A stretch of 10,073 bases of DNA, from the NCBI GenBank assembly GCA_035568375.1, contig DATMOG010000005.1, positions 1 to 10,073 on the forward strand, read 5' to 3'. Within the stretch, counting starts at the first letter, position 1. Every line of letters begins with the position of its first letter. Both the position numbers and the translations under genes were made by a program. Source of the stretch: JACDET01 sp035568375 (lineage in GTDB: Bacteria; Patescibacteriota; Microgenomatia; Levybacterales; UBA12049). This document shows positions 1 through 7,275 of the stretch, in pieces. Below the pieces are notes generated by a model that saw nothing but the letters and a program-made list of their open reading frames with translations, did not search any database and was not told the DNA's origin.

Positions 1-402
1 AAAGACTTCCATAATATCGATCTCCGAAGTGATTCTGTCAATAGAAAATCGCCGTAAACCCTTTCGAAAATGTTCATAAGGATGCGGGATATAAATAAGC
101 CCACCTTGATGTTTGATACTTACGATTGCCTCATCAAGACTTATTCCCCCAGGAATTGTTTCATTCAGATATAATCCAATAATTTCGCCTTCAGGTGTAC
201 TAATCTCTTCACCAATAATAATCCTTTCACCTAATTTTTTTTGCATTACTCGTGCAAAATTCGTCTCGTTATGGTCTGTAATTGCTACACAATCAAGTTC
301 ACCGGAACGCAATATTTTTTCATAATGAGCAGCAGTGATACCACCATCTTGTGATATGATAGAGTGAGTATGCAGATCAACTTTGTAACGCGAACCTTTC
401 AT
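1..402 (-). CDS. PHP-domain metal-dependent phosphoesterase (N-terminal 134 residues, runs off left edge)
   Basis: The minus-strand frame is open from an ATG at 402 to base 1, so 134 residues are visible and the C-terminus lies outside the window. The reading shows the PHP-family metal ligands in order: DLHTHS at residues 9-14 (the HxH pair), TDHN at 42-45, GEEIS at 64-68 with an acidic ligand, and IPHPYE at 105-110. The run 'GEEISTPEGEIIGLYL' resembles the TrpH/YciV-like branch of PHP phosphoesterases, which act on phosphomonoesters or nucleotides and RNA ends; the substrate here cannot be told. No signal peptide is seen, so it is probably cytosolic. It is divergent from the phosphatidyltransferase gene, with 21 bases between the two start codons. 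No Shine-Dalgarno sequence precedes the ATG. Family assignment is firm, function open. Confidence 0.9.
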   Translation of the reverse strand, partial: MKGSRYKVDLHTHSIISQDGGITAAHYEKILRSGELDCVAITDHNETNFARVMQKKLGERIIIGEEISTPEGEIIGLYLNETIPGGISLDEAIVSIKHQGGLIYIPHPYEHFRKGLRRFSIDRITSEIDIMEVF

Positions 403-423
403 AAATTAATTTTCTAAACGTGT

Positions 424-1011
424 ATGCTGAGTTCGAAGAAAAAAACTATCGAAACATATCTTAATCCGATCGTGAGGTATCTTTCTCATATTCAGCCAAA
501 CACCCTTACTCTATTAGGAAGTATACCACCTCTATTATTCTTTGTCTTTATGGTTTACCACTGGTTTTATTTAGCGCTTATTGCACTTATCGGAAATTGC
601 ATCGATATGCTAGATGGGATGGTTGCCAGAAAATATCATAAAGTCTCTGCATTTGGAGGATTTTTAGATTCAACAATGGATCGTATCGCAGATTTTCTTT
701 TAATAACCGCATTTGCTTTCACAAAGATTGTCCGATGGGAAATCATTGCACCGCTGCTACTCTTTGCCTATCTCACCAGTTATGTGAGAAGCAGAGGAGA
801 ATTAGCAAATCCAAAAGTAAGCTTTGCAATGGGACTTATTGAAAGATCCGAAAGGATTGTTCTCATCTTTATTGCGCTCCTTCTTTATATCTATCTTCCT
901 ACAGCTACGTTTATAGGATTAAACATCGCCGAGGCGACATTTACTTTTATAACATTTCTCTCACTATATACCGTTATCCAGCGGATTATCCACGCATACA
1001 AAAAATTATAA
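424..1011 (+). CDS. CDP-alcohol phosphatidyltransferase, probable phosphatidylinositol-phosphate (PIP) synthase
   Basis: This 195-residue integral membrane enzyme carries the complete CDP-alcohol phosphotransferase motif D-x2-D-G-x2-A-R-x8-G-x3-D-x3-D: D61, D64, G65, A68, R69, G78, D82 and D86. These residues bind the metals and the CDP group of the lipid donor. About six hydrophobic segments are visible (roughly 28-45, 47-60, 88-100, 108-121, 144-160, 168-186). 'SYVRSRGE' (119-126) and 'MGLIERSERI' (136-145) resemble the signatures of phosphatidyl- or archaetidyl-inositol-phosphate synthases, which join inositol-1-phosphate to a CDP-lipid, rather than glycerophosphate transferases. The nearby gene for inositol-1-phosphate synthase, convergent and 26 bases away, supports that substrate. 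The start is the first ATG after an in-frame TAA at 415-417; there is no Shine-Dalgarno sequence. The superfamily is certain. The inositol-phosphate specificity is inferred; PgsA-type phosphatidylglycerophosphate synthase is the main alternative. Confidence 0.9.
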   Translation: MLSSKKKTIETYLNPIVRYLSHIQPNTLTLLGSIPPLLFFVFMVYHWFYLALIALIGNCIDMLDGMVARKYHKVSAFGGFLDSTMDRIADFLLITAFAFTKIVRWEIIAPLLLFAYLTSYVRSRGELANPKVSFAMGLIERSERIVLIFIALLLYIYLPTATFIGLNIAEATFTFITFLSLYTVIQRIIHAYKKL

Positions 1012-1037
1012 TTTTGCCATGTTGACTTGCTTTTAGT

Positions 1038-2132
1038 CTATTTTGAGGAATACTGCTCAATGAATTCCTCTACTTTTTCTTTGGCAATTGCGTCAGTGAA
1101 TTGAACAGGTGGTGATTTCATGAAATAGGAAGATGGCTCAATTAACGGCCCTCCAATTTTATGATCAAGAGCTAATTTACAACAACGCAATGCATCAATC
1201 ACCACTCCCGCAGAATTTGGAGAGTCCTGCACAGATAATCTGGCTTCAATATGCATCGGCACATCCCCAAAATGTCTGCTCTCAATTCTAATGAATGCAA
1301 CTTTATTATCCTTAAGCCATGGAACCCAATCGCTTGGACCAATATGAATATCCTCAGATGCAATCTCTTCATCATGAATATCAAGTTGTGAAGTAACGGC
1401 ACGAGTTTTAGAAAGCTCCTTGGAGGTCAACCGTTTTCGTTCGAGCATATTCTGAAAATCTGTATTGCCGCCGACATTAAGCTGATATGTCCGATCAATT
1501 GGCATTCCACGATCGAGAAATAAATTCGCTAACACACGATGCACTATTGTCGCCCCAACCTGCGATTTAATATCATCACCAACAATCGGTATCTTCGCTT
1601 CTATAAATTTCTTTCGCCAAGTCGGATCCGATGCGATAAAAACAGGTAAACAGTTCACCAACCCGACTTTTGCTTTAAGACAAACATCAGCCCAATATTC
1701 AACAGCTTGCTGGCTACCAACCGGCAAGTAACAAATAAGCACAGCAACTTTTGCTTCTTTCAAAATCTTTACTGGATCTAAAATATCTTTTTTTGACACA
1801 GTAATAACATCCTGCACATACTCACCGATTCCATCAAGAACAGGAGCATTTTGCACTATTACACCAGTCTTTTCTACTTTCGCAAAGACTACTGTATTAT
1901 TTGGCTTCGCATAAATTGCATCAGCAAGGTCCTTACCAACTTTGGTTTGATTAATATCAAAAGCAGCAACAACCTCAATATCACCAATGGCATAACCACC
2001 CAATATCGGATGCATTAAACCTACAATCGTATCATCTTTTTTTGCATCTTTATAGTATGTCAATCCTTGCACAAGAGACGAGGCGCAATTACCAATACCT
2101 ACAAGTGCAATTTTAATTCTCTTCTTAGCCAT
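1038..2132 (-). CDS. ino1: Inositol-1-phosphate synthase (myo-inositol-3-phosphate synthase, actinobacterial type)
   Basis: This NAD-dependent cytosolic enzyme isomerises glucose-6-phosphate to 1L-myo-inositol-1-phosphate, the first step to inositol lipids and inositol-derived thiols. The 364 residues match the length of mycobacterial Ino1 (about 367), which is much shorter than the eukaryotic enzyme. Visible elements are the N-terminal NAD-binding loop GIGNCASS (12-19), 'VAAFDIN' (55-61), 'LPVFIASDP' (162-170), the conserved GDDIKSQVGAT (185-195), NVGGNTDF (219-226), IGPSDW (264-269), DSPNSAGVVIDA (303-314) and MKSPP (338-342). No expected motif is missing. The start at 2132 (MAKKRIKIALVG) gives the normal distance to the NAD loop. 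It has no Shine-Dalgarno sequence but a good promoter just upstream. The gene is convergent with the probable PIP synthase and divergent from a LysR regulator. Confidence 0.96.
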   Translation of the reverse strand: MAKKRIKIALVGIGNCASSLVQGLTYYKDAKKDDTIVGLMHPILGGYAIGDIEVVAAFDINQTKVGKDLADAIYAKPNNTVVFAKVEKTGVIVQNAPVLDGIGEYVQDVITVSKKDILDPVKILKEAKVAVLICYLPVGSQQAVEYWADVCLKAKVGLVNCLPVFIASDPTWRKKFIEAKIPIVGDDIKSQVGATIVHRVLANLFLDRGMPIDRTYQLNVGGNTDFQNMLERKRLTSKELSKTRAVTSQLDIHDEEIASEDIHIGPSDWVPWLKDNKVAFIRIESRHFGDVPMHIEARLSVQDSPNSAGVVIDALRCCKLALDHKIGGPLIEPSSYFMKSPPVQFTDAIAKEKVEEFIEQYSSK

Positions 2133-2140
2133 AAAAACAA

Positions 2141-2169
2141 AGGATAACAGAACTCAAACTATTTGTAAA
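2141..2169 (-). promoter_or_regulatory. Putative promoter of ino1 (near-leaderless)
   Basis: On the minus strand TTTACA (2169-2164, 5 of 6 to the -35 consensus) is followed after exactly 17 bases by TATCCT (2146-2141, 4 of 6 to -10). Only 8 bases separate the -10 box from the ino1 ATG, so transcription would begin about 1-3 bases before the start codon. The -35 box lies on top of the -35 box proposed for the divergent lysR gene. Found by eye; not scored statistically. Confidence 0.55.
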
Positions 2170-2192
2170 ATTAATGTATTTTATGATATATT
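2163..2192 (+). promoter_or_regulatory. Putative promoter of the lysR gene, overlapping the ino1 promoter
   Basis: TTGTAA (2163-2168) and TATATT (2187-2192) are spaced by 18 bases, and the -10 box ends 10 bases before the ATG at 2203, implying a leader of only a few bases. The region is very A/T-rich, so chance matches are easy; this call is weaker than the ino1 promoter. The 8-base TTATGATA occurs at 2181-2188 and again at 2201-2208 across the start codon. I could not find a convincing LysR-type T-N11-A palindrome. Confidence 0.4.
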
Positions 2193-2202
2193 AGCATTAC
2201 TT

Positions 2203-3045
2203 ATGATAGAGGAATTAAAAAGATTTTTGTTAGTTGCACAAGAAGGCAATCTAACGAGAATTGCAGAAAAAATTTTTATTAGCCAATCAGCTCTAACACA
2301 AACAATTCACAGACTTGAAAAAGAGTTACAAACCAAGCTATTTATACAAAAAGGGAAACAATTACAACTCACTGAAGATGGGAAATCCCTTGTTATCATC
2401 GGAGAAAAAATTATCCATCTTTGGGCAAATGCCCATGATCCACAGATAAGAAAAACACAGATACCCACTTATTCAATAGGTATGTTTGATAATGTTGCTC
2501 TTAGACTCGGCACATTTTTTCAATCCCATATGCAAACAGAGCAGTATAATCTCGAACTACTAATTGATTCAACAGGAAAACTATTACAACAACTCCAATT
2601 AGGAACACTTGATGCAGCTCTCTGTGTGCTACATACATCATACCGTCTCCCTAATCACCTTACCTTACTCCAAATATATACGGAAAAATTGATTCCTGTC
2701 TCCTCAAAATCATTTTCAGGTCCACTAGAAAATATTCCTTTTATTTTATATAACAAAGATTCGCACACCAGAGCCCAAATTGATGATTTATTCATACAAT
2801 ATGGAATACGACCAACAATTTATGCTGAATCAACAAGTGTAACCTTTATGAGAGAATTGGCATTACTTGGTAGTGGTGTAGCATTATTGCCAGAAAATTT
2901 TATACAACAAGATCTTGATCAGGGACATCTAAAAAAACAGAAAATGCCCATCAAATGGATAAGAACGTATTGCTTAGTTGTACAGAAACAATATAATTTT
3001 GAAACACCCTTTGTCCATAATCTTCAAAATGCTCTCAAAAAATAA
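2203..3045 (+). CDS. LysR-type transcriptional regulator
   Basis: The 280-residue protein has the LysR layout. An N-terminal winged helix-turn-helix spans about residues 1-62, with the typical run from 'FLLVAQEGNLTRIAEKIF' through 'SQSALTQTIHRLEKEL' to 'LFIQKGKQLQLTEDG'. A linker helix follows, then a C-terminal effector-binding domain of two periplasmic-binding-like lobes (about 88-280). Late in it, 'LALLGSGVALLPENFI' matches the common 'lvaaGlGiallP' segment of the family. The effector is not predictable. LysR proteins commonly regulate a divergent neighbour, here ino1, whose promoter overlaps this gene's own. A role in controlling inositol-phosphate synthesis is therefore plausible but inferred. 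The secreted phosphoesterase gene follows in the same direction after 42 bases and seems to have its own promoter. Confidence 0.93.
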   Translation: MIEELKRFLLVAQEGNLTRIAEKIFISQSALTQTIHRLEKELQTKLFIQKGKQLQLTEDGKSLVIIGEKIIHLWANAHDPQIRKTQIPTYSIGMFDNVALRLGTFFQSHMQTEQYNLELLIDSTGKLLQQLQLGTLDAALCVLHTSYRLPNHLTLLQIYTEKLIPVSSKSFSGPLENIPFILYNKDSHTRAQIDDLFIQYGIRPTIYAESTSVTFMRELALLGSGVALLPENFIQQDLDQGHLKKQKMPIKWIRTYCLVVQKQYNFETPFVHNLQNALKK

Positions 3046-3050
3046 ATTTC

Positions 3051-3079
3051 TTGACTTACTCGAATAAGTTCTCTACGCT
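3051..3079 (+). promoter_or_regulatory. Putative promoter of the secreted phosphoesterase gene (near-leaderless)
   Basis: TTGACT (3051-3056, 5 of 6 to -35) is followed after 17 bases by TACGCT (3074-3079), which keeps the key T1, A2 and T6 of the -10 box. Eight bases separate it from the ATG at 3088, the same distance as at ino1. It lies entirely in the 42-base gap after the lysR stop. The -10 box is only 3 of 6 to consensus. Confidence 0.45.
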
Positions 3080-3087
3080 AATAGTTA

Positions 3088-4323
3088 ATGAAGCACTCTT
3101 TTTCGTGGAAAACTGTTAACTATACTCTTCTTGGAATATATATTCTTGCACTAATTTCATTTATAAATGCACTCGGACAAAAATCTCCTATCCCGAACGC
3201 ATATGCTGCTTCACGAATACAACATGTTTTTCTCATTATGATGGAAAATCATAATTGGTCTGACATCAAAGGCAATTCTTCCGCTCCGTATATCAATAAT
3301 ATATTACTATCGATGGGCGCTCACGCCGAGCAATATTATAATCCATCAGGGATACATCCAAGTCTACCGAACTCTTTATGGCTTGAAGCAGGAACAAATT
3401 TTGGTATTTTAAATGATAATGACCCTGCTTCTGAACACCAAAGCACAACACAACATCTGACCAGTTTACTCAAAAATGCTGGTTTAACTTGGAATGCTTA
3501 TGAAGAAGATATAAATGGGACGACGTGTCCGTTAGCTAATACCGAAAAATATGCAGTTAGACATGAACCGTTTACCTACTTTGACGATGTTACAAATAAT
3601 CTTAACCCAAAAAGTCAAAATTGTATCCAACATATAAAACCATATCAACAATTCATAACTGACTTAGCAAAGAATGCCATTGCTAATTATAATTTTATTA
3701 CTCCTAATCTGATACATGACATGCACGATGGTACAATACAACAAGGTGATGCATGGCTTTCTAAAGAAATACCAATAATCATGAATTCACAAGCGTATAA
3801 AAATGGCGTTATTATCGTCACGTGGGATGAAGGTGAGTATGGTAGTGATGGACCAATTGGCATGATTATAGTATCACCTTTCGCAAAAAGAAATTACTCT
3901 AACACTATTCATTATGACCACAGTTCTACGCTAAAAACAATTGAAGAAATATTTGGGACGACTCCTCTCTTAGGTGGTGCAACAAAAGCAACTGATTTAA
4001 GAGATTTCTTTACAATCACTATAAATAATTCTTCTCCAACCAATACAATTTGTTTAGGATGCTCATCTGCAAGTGGAAGTGGTTCTCAATCATCCTCAAG
4101 TATCGTATCAGCGACTCCTGACAAAAATCAAACGTCTTGCACAACAAATAGAAATTCTTCCTCCCATAACTATAAAGAAAAAAATCATAGACATCACAAC
4201 GGTGCCATCAGCAAATTTACTATGCAGATATTACAACTTCTTATATCCTTTATCAATCAAGTAATCGGAGCAAAAATGAACATACCGTTACCTGAAAATT
4301 TTATTACTAATCCTTGCCCCTAG
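3088..4323 (+). CDS. Secreted phosphoesterase / acid phosphatase of the SapM-AcpA family (PF04185-like) with a Ser-rich C-terminal extension
   Basis: This 411-residue exported hydrolase starts with a signal sequence: basic start (K2, H3, K8), hydrophobic core about 14-29, and a likely cleavage site after 'AYA' at residue 40. The catalytic domain covers about 42-310 and shows the family's metal-site motifs: MENHNW (52-57), HPSLPN (90-95), NLIHDMHDG (207-215) followed by GDAWL (220-224), TWDEG (245-249) and HYDHSS (275-280). This family includes bacterial acid phosphatases, phospholipase C-like enzymes and mycobacterial SapM, which removes phosphate from phosphatidylinositol 3-phosphate. The closeness of ino1 and a PIP synthase makes an inositol-lipid phosphate a tempting but untested substrate. 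Residues 312-411 are not part of the usual enzyme: a Ser/Asn/Thr linker with CLGC (322-325), a His/Lys patch (360-371), a hydrophobic stretch (about 376-395) and a Pro-rich end. General phosphate scavenging is the main alternative role. Confidence 0.88.
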   Translation: MKHSFSWKTVNYTLLGIYILALISFINALGQKSPIPNAYAASRIQHVFLIMMENHNWSDIKGNSSAPYINNILLSMGAHAEQYYNPSGIHPSLPNSLWLEAGTNFGILNDNDPASEHQSTTQHLTSLLKNAGLTWNAYEEDINGTTCPLANTEKYAVRHEPFTYFDDVTNNLNPKSQNCIQHIKPYQQFITDLAKNAIANYNFITPNLIHDMHDGTIQQGDAWLSKEIPIIMNSQAYKNGVIIVTWDEGEYGSDGPIGMIIVSPFAKRNYSNTIHYDHSSTLKTIEEIFGTTPLLGGATKATDLRDFFTITINNSSPTNTICLGCSSASGSGSQSSSSIVSATPDKNQTSCTTNRNSSSHNYKEKNHRHHNGAISKFTMQILQLLISFINQVIGAKMNIPLPENFITNPCP

Positions 4324-4498
4324 GCAAAATGTATCAATAAAAAATGCGCTAACTTCTATATCTCCTTTAGGGAGTTAAATTTTGATTTATGAGCTTTTCT
4401 GTAGATAATTTAAAATACATAAAGTAATTATACCTGTTCAAGGCTTAGTTATGAAAATGTTATAGGCATTTTATCTATAATGTTTATTATAAACGTTT
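4324..4498. other. Spacer with small A/T-rich hairpins, no supported gene
   Basis: Between the phosphoesterase stop and the terminator there is no credible coding frame. Three inverted repeats are visible: CTCC/GGAG (4362-4374), TTATAG/CTATAA (4460-4480, perfect 6-base stem, 9-base loop) and ATAAT/ATTAT (4477-4490). The last two overlap, so they could form alternative structures. None is followed by a good T-run. They may help protect the 3' end of the phosphoesterase transcript, or be chance in A/T-rich DNA. Confidence 0.35.
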
Positions 4499-4520
4499 AG
4501 GTTGTTAAATCAACCTTTTT
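4499..4520 (+). terminator. Intrinsic terminator of the phosphoesterase transcript, overlapping the secA stop codon
   Basis: AGGTTG (4499-4504) and CAACCT (4511-4516) form a perfect 6-base stem with a 6-base loop. The second arm runs into five consecutive T (4516-4520) on the plus strand. The hairpin overlaps the secA stop codon at 4510-4512. On the minus strand the same stem is preceded by A's but followed by AAACG rather than a T-run, so it is a poorer terminator for secA. Confidence 0.6.
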
Positions 4521-7275
4521 GTGGATAGTGACAAAATTTCCATTTCTTCCCTGAACCACACCAACAAAGATCGTTACGGCTGAGTTTCTTTTTCTCCTCT
4601 TTTACTTTTTTTGCTTTTGTGTCTTCCGAAACTTCACTATTTGGCGTATTGGTGACCATTTTCTTTGGTTGTGAAGTAGGAATTATAGTTTCTGGATGTA
4701 CTGATCCCTGATGGACACTACCGTCTTCATGGGTGTGAGATTCGAACATTGGTGCAGAAGATACCGGCTGCTGTACCTGAACTTTGTAAATTCTATGGAC
4801 AATCTCGTCATCAATTGCCCAAACTAGCTGTTCAAACATCCTAAATGCTTCATTTTTATACTCCACCAATGGATCACGTTGTGCATATCCACGAAGGCCA
4901 ATACCTTGACGCAAATTATCAATTGCATCTAAATGATTTGTCCAAAGATTATCAATAACAGATAACATAACAAATTTCTCAATCTGGCGCATAAATGCAG
5001 TACCCAATTGTTCTTCCCTTTTTGCATAAATTTCATCAGCAATTTTGATAAGAAATTCTATCTTTGCATCTGAATCATAATATTGTTCAAGCTGCTTGTT
5101 CAGTTGTTCTTTTGATGCATCATCAAAAGGAATAATCGTATTAAATGCTTTAACAATTTCGTCATTGATTGAATTACCTGACATAGCTTGATTGGCGACT
5201 GTCAATTCAACCAAACCGGTAATCGCATCATGCATTTTTTCACGGACTGCTTCTTGCAAAGTATTTTTCTCGTCAAGAGAGCTTTCAAGAATTTTACGGC
5301 GTCGCTGGTAAATAATTTCGCGTTGCCTGTTAAGTACATCATCATATTCAACTAAGTGTTTCCTTGTATCAAAATTAAATCCTTCAACTTTTACCTGTGC
5401 ATTTTCAATGGATTTGGTAACAAGTGGATGCTCAAGCGGAACATCTTCAGGCATATTAAATCGCGTCATCAAATTTGCTATTCGATCCCCACCGAAAAGC
5501 CGCATGATATCATCATCCAATGCAACGAAAAATCGTGAAGCACCAGGATCTCCTTGTCGACCCGAACGCCCTCGGAGCTGATTATCGATACGTCGAGCTT
5601 CATGCCTCTCAGTGCCAATAACATACAGCCCACCAAGTCCTAAAACTTCATCATGTTCTTTTTGCCATTTTTGAAATTCAGGGGAATTTTTTTTAACTGT
5701 ACCGTCAGCGTTTTTTTGCGTCTCTCCACCAAGAACAATATCAACTCCCCGTCCTGCCATGTTGGTTGCGACAGTCACCGCACCCTTTTTCCCTGCATTA
5801 GAAATAATTTCAGCCTCACGTAAATGATTTTTTGCGTTAAGCACTTCATGCTTGATTTTCCGTCGACGAAGCAATTCGGAAACGATTTCATTCTTATCAA
5901 TTGACGTTGTACCGACGAGAACCGGCTGACCTTTTTTATATGCTTCCTCAATTGAATTCACAACCGCTGTATATTTAGCACGGTTGGTTTTATATACCGC
6001 ATCAGAATGATCAAGCCGTTGGACTGGACGATAGGTTGGGATAACGACAACGTCCAATTTATAAATTTTTTTGAATTCTTCAGCTTCCGTCAATGCAGTA
6101 CCAGTCATACCTGCCAATTTTTCATACATACGAAAATAATTCTGCAAAGAAACAGTTGCGAGTGTTTTTGATTCCCGCTGGATCGGCACGCCTTCTTTTG
6201 CCTCAATTGCCTGATGGATTCCTTCAGAGAGACGACGTCCTTCAAGAAGTCGTCCGGTAAACTCATCTACCAAAATTACTTGATTATCTTTGACAATATA
6301 TTCTTTTTCTCGATGAAAAAGTGCTCGTGCTTTTAGTGCAGCTTCTAGGTGGTAAACTGTATCAAAATCCTTTTCATAAATATCCTTAATACCATACAAT
6401 TTTTCGACTTTGCCAATACCATGATCTGTTAAATGAGCTGTTCGGAACTTCTCATCAATTTTATAATCAATTTCCGGGGTTAATTTATCAACAACACCTG
6501 CATATTCATAATACCGCTGTGACGGAGACTCATCGGGAGCGGAAATAATATGCGGAGTTCTAGCTTCGTCAATCAAAACTGAATCGACCTCATCAACAAT
6601 TGCGTAATAATAACCTCGCTGGACGACAGTTGAGAGGTCTTGTGCCATATTGTCACGAAGATAATCAAACCCAAATTCCGAATTAATACCATAGGTTACA
6701 TCAGCATCATATGCTTCTTTACGGCTAATTGGTCTAAGATGAAGTAATCGATAATCGTTAGCATCTTTATTAATAAACTCGGAATCATAAATAAATGATT
6801 GCTCGTTGATCATTGCGGCAACAGAAATACCAAGCATATGAAAAATTGGTCCCATCCAGCCAGCATCACGGCGGGCTAAATAATCATTTACCGTCACTAA
6901 ATGTACACCCCTGCCCACTAAACTATGTAAGTATAGTGCAGAAACAGCAGTTAACGTCTTGCCTTCACCTGTTTTCTGCTCTGCAATTTTTCCCTGTGCC
7001 AAAACAATACCACCCATAAGCTGCGAATCAAATTGCCTGAGTCCAAGTGTTTGTCTCGTTGCTTCACGAACCAATGCGAATGCTTCAGGCAATATATCCA
7101 TTAATTTTTCACCATCTTTAATACGAGCTTTAAACTCCTCTGTCATTTTGGCAAAATCTTTATTTTTCAATTTTTTAACAGTTGCTTCTTCAGCGTTTAT
7201 TTTATCTACAATCGGCTGGAGGGAAGTAATCTCTCGCTTGTTGGGATCGAAGAATTTGTTGATTAAATGTAACAT
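4510..7275 (-). CDS. secA: Preprotein translocase ATPase SecA
   Basis: SecA is the cytosolic motor that pushes unfolded secretory proteins through SecYEG. From the chosen ATG the protein has 921 residues, near the usual 840-930. Motifs in this numbering: Walker A GEGKT (103-107), the DEVDSVLIDEART Walker B region (228-240), TGTA (about 392-395), NMAGRGVDI (505-513) and the QLRGRSGRQGD helicase-like motif (566-576). The tail is Lys-rich and ends in a zinc-binding CxCx8CH motif (C904, C906, C915, H916), which binds SecB or ribosomes and phospholipid in other bacteria. A stretch of about 20 extra residues between 'GISVAAMINEQ' and 'YDADVTYG' is seen also in many SecA proteins. A longer frame opens with a TTG at 7323 inside the upstream terminator's T-run; ATG 7275 (MLHLINKFFDPNKREI) fits SecA N-termini. 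There is no Shine-Dalgarno sequence and no clear promoter in the 46 bases before it. Confidence 0.97.
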   Translation of the reverse strand: MLHLINKFFDPNKREITSLQPIVDKINAEEATVKKLKNKDFAKMTEEFKARIKDGEKLMDILPEAFALVREATRQTLGLRQFDSQLMGGIVLAQGKIAEQKTGEGKTLTAVSALYLHSLVGRGVHLVTVNDYLARRDAGWMGPIFHMLGISVAAMINEQSFIYDSEFINKDANDYRLLHLRPISRKEAYDADVTYGINSEFGFDYLRDNMAQDLSTVVQRGYYYAIVDEVDSVLIDEARTPHIISAPDESPSQRYYEYAGVVDKLTPEIDYKIDEKFRTAHLTDHGIGKVEKLYGIKDIYEKDFDTVYHLEAALKARALFHREKEYIVKDNQVILVDEFTGRLLEGRRLSEGIHQAIEAKEGVPIQRESKTLATVSLQNYFRMYEKLAGMTGTALTEAEEFKKIYKLDVVVIPTYRPVQRLDHSDAVYKTNRAKYTAVVNSIEEAYKKGQPVLVGTTSIDKNEIVSELLRRRKIKHEVLNAKNHLREAEIISNAGKKGAVTVATNMAGRGVDIVLGGETQKNADGTVKKNSPEFQKWQKEHDEVLGLGGLYVIGTERHEARRIDNQLRGRSGRQGDPGASRFFVALDDDIMRLFGGDRIANLMTRFNMPEDVPLEHPLVTKSIENAQVKVEGFNFDTRKHLVEYDDVLNRQREIIYQRRRKILESSLDEKNTLQEAVREKMHDAITGLVELTVANQAMSGNSINDEIVKAFNTIIPFDDASKEQLNKQLEQYYDSDAKIEFLIKIADEIYAKREEQLGTAFMRQIEKFVMLSVIDNLWTNHLDAIDNLRQGIGLRGYAQRDPLVEYKNEAFRMFEQLVWAIDDEIVHRIYKVQVQQPVSSAPMFESHTHEDGSVHQGSVHPETIIPTSQPKKMVTNTPNSEVSEDTKAKKVKEEKKKLSRNDLCWCGSGKKWKFCHYPQKG

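Noticed and set aside
113..325. 70-residue plus-strand frame opposite the PHP gene
   Set aside because: The minus-strand reading contains the DLHTHS, TDHN and PHP motifs, so this is a shadow.
1199..1402. Second minus-strand frame inside ino1
   Set aside because: Out of frame with a well-matched Ino1; no own ribosome site.
4073..4264. Overlapping 63-residue frame in the tail of the phosphoesterase
   Set aside because: Possibly the result of a frameshift, but the main frame runs on through a Ser-rich linker to a stop near a terminator, and the alternative has no family match.
4362..4385. CTCC/GGAG hairpin as the main terminator of the phosphoesterase gene
   Set aside because: The stem has only four to five pairs and the downstream T-run is interrupted; the hairpin at 4499-4520 is much better.
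4389..4427. 12-residue mini-frame (MSFSVDNLKYIK) after the phosphoesterase
   Set aside because: The nearest purine-rich stretch is too far upstream and nothing else supports translation.
5356..5538. Plus-strand frame opposite central secA
   Set aside because: Antisense to conserved coding sequence and without family features.
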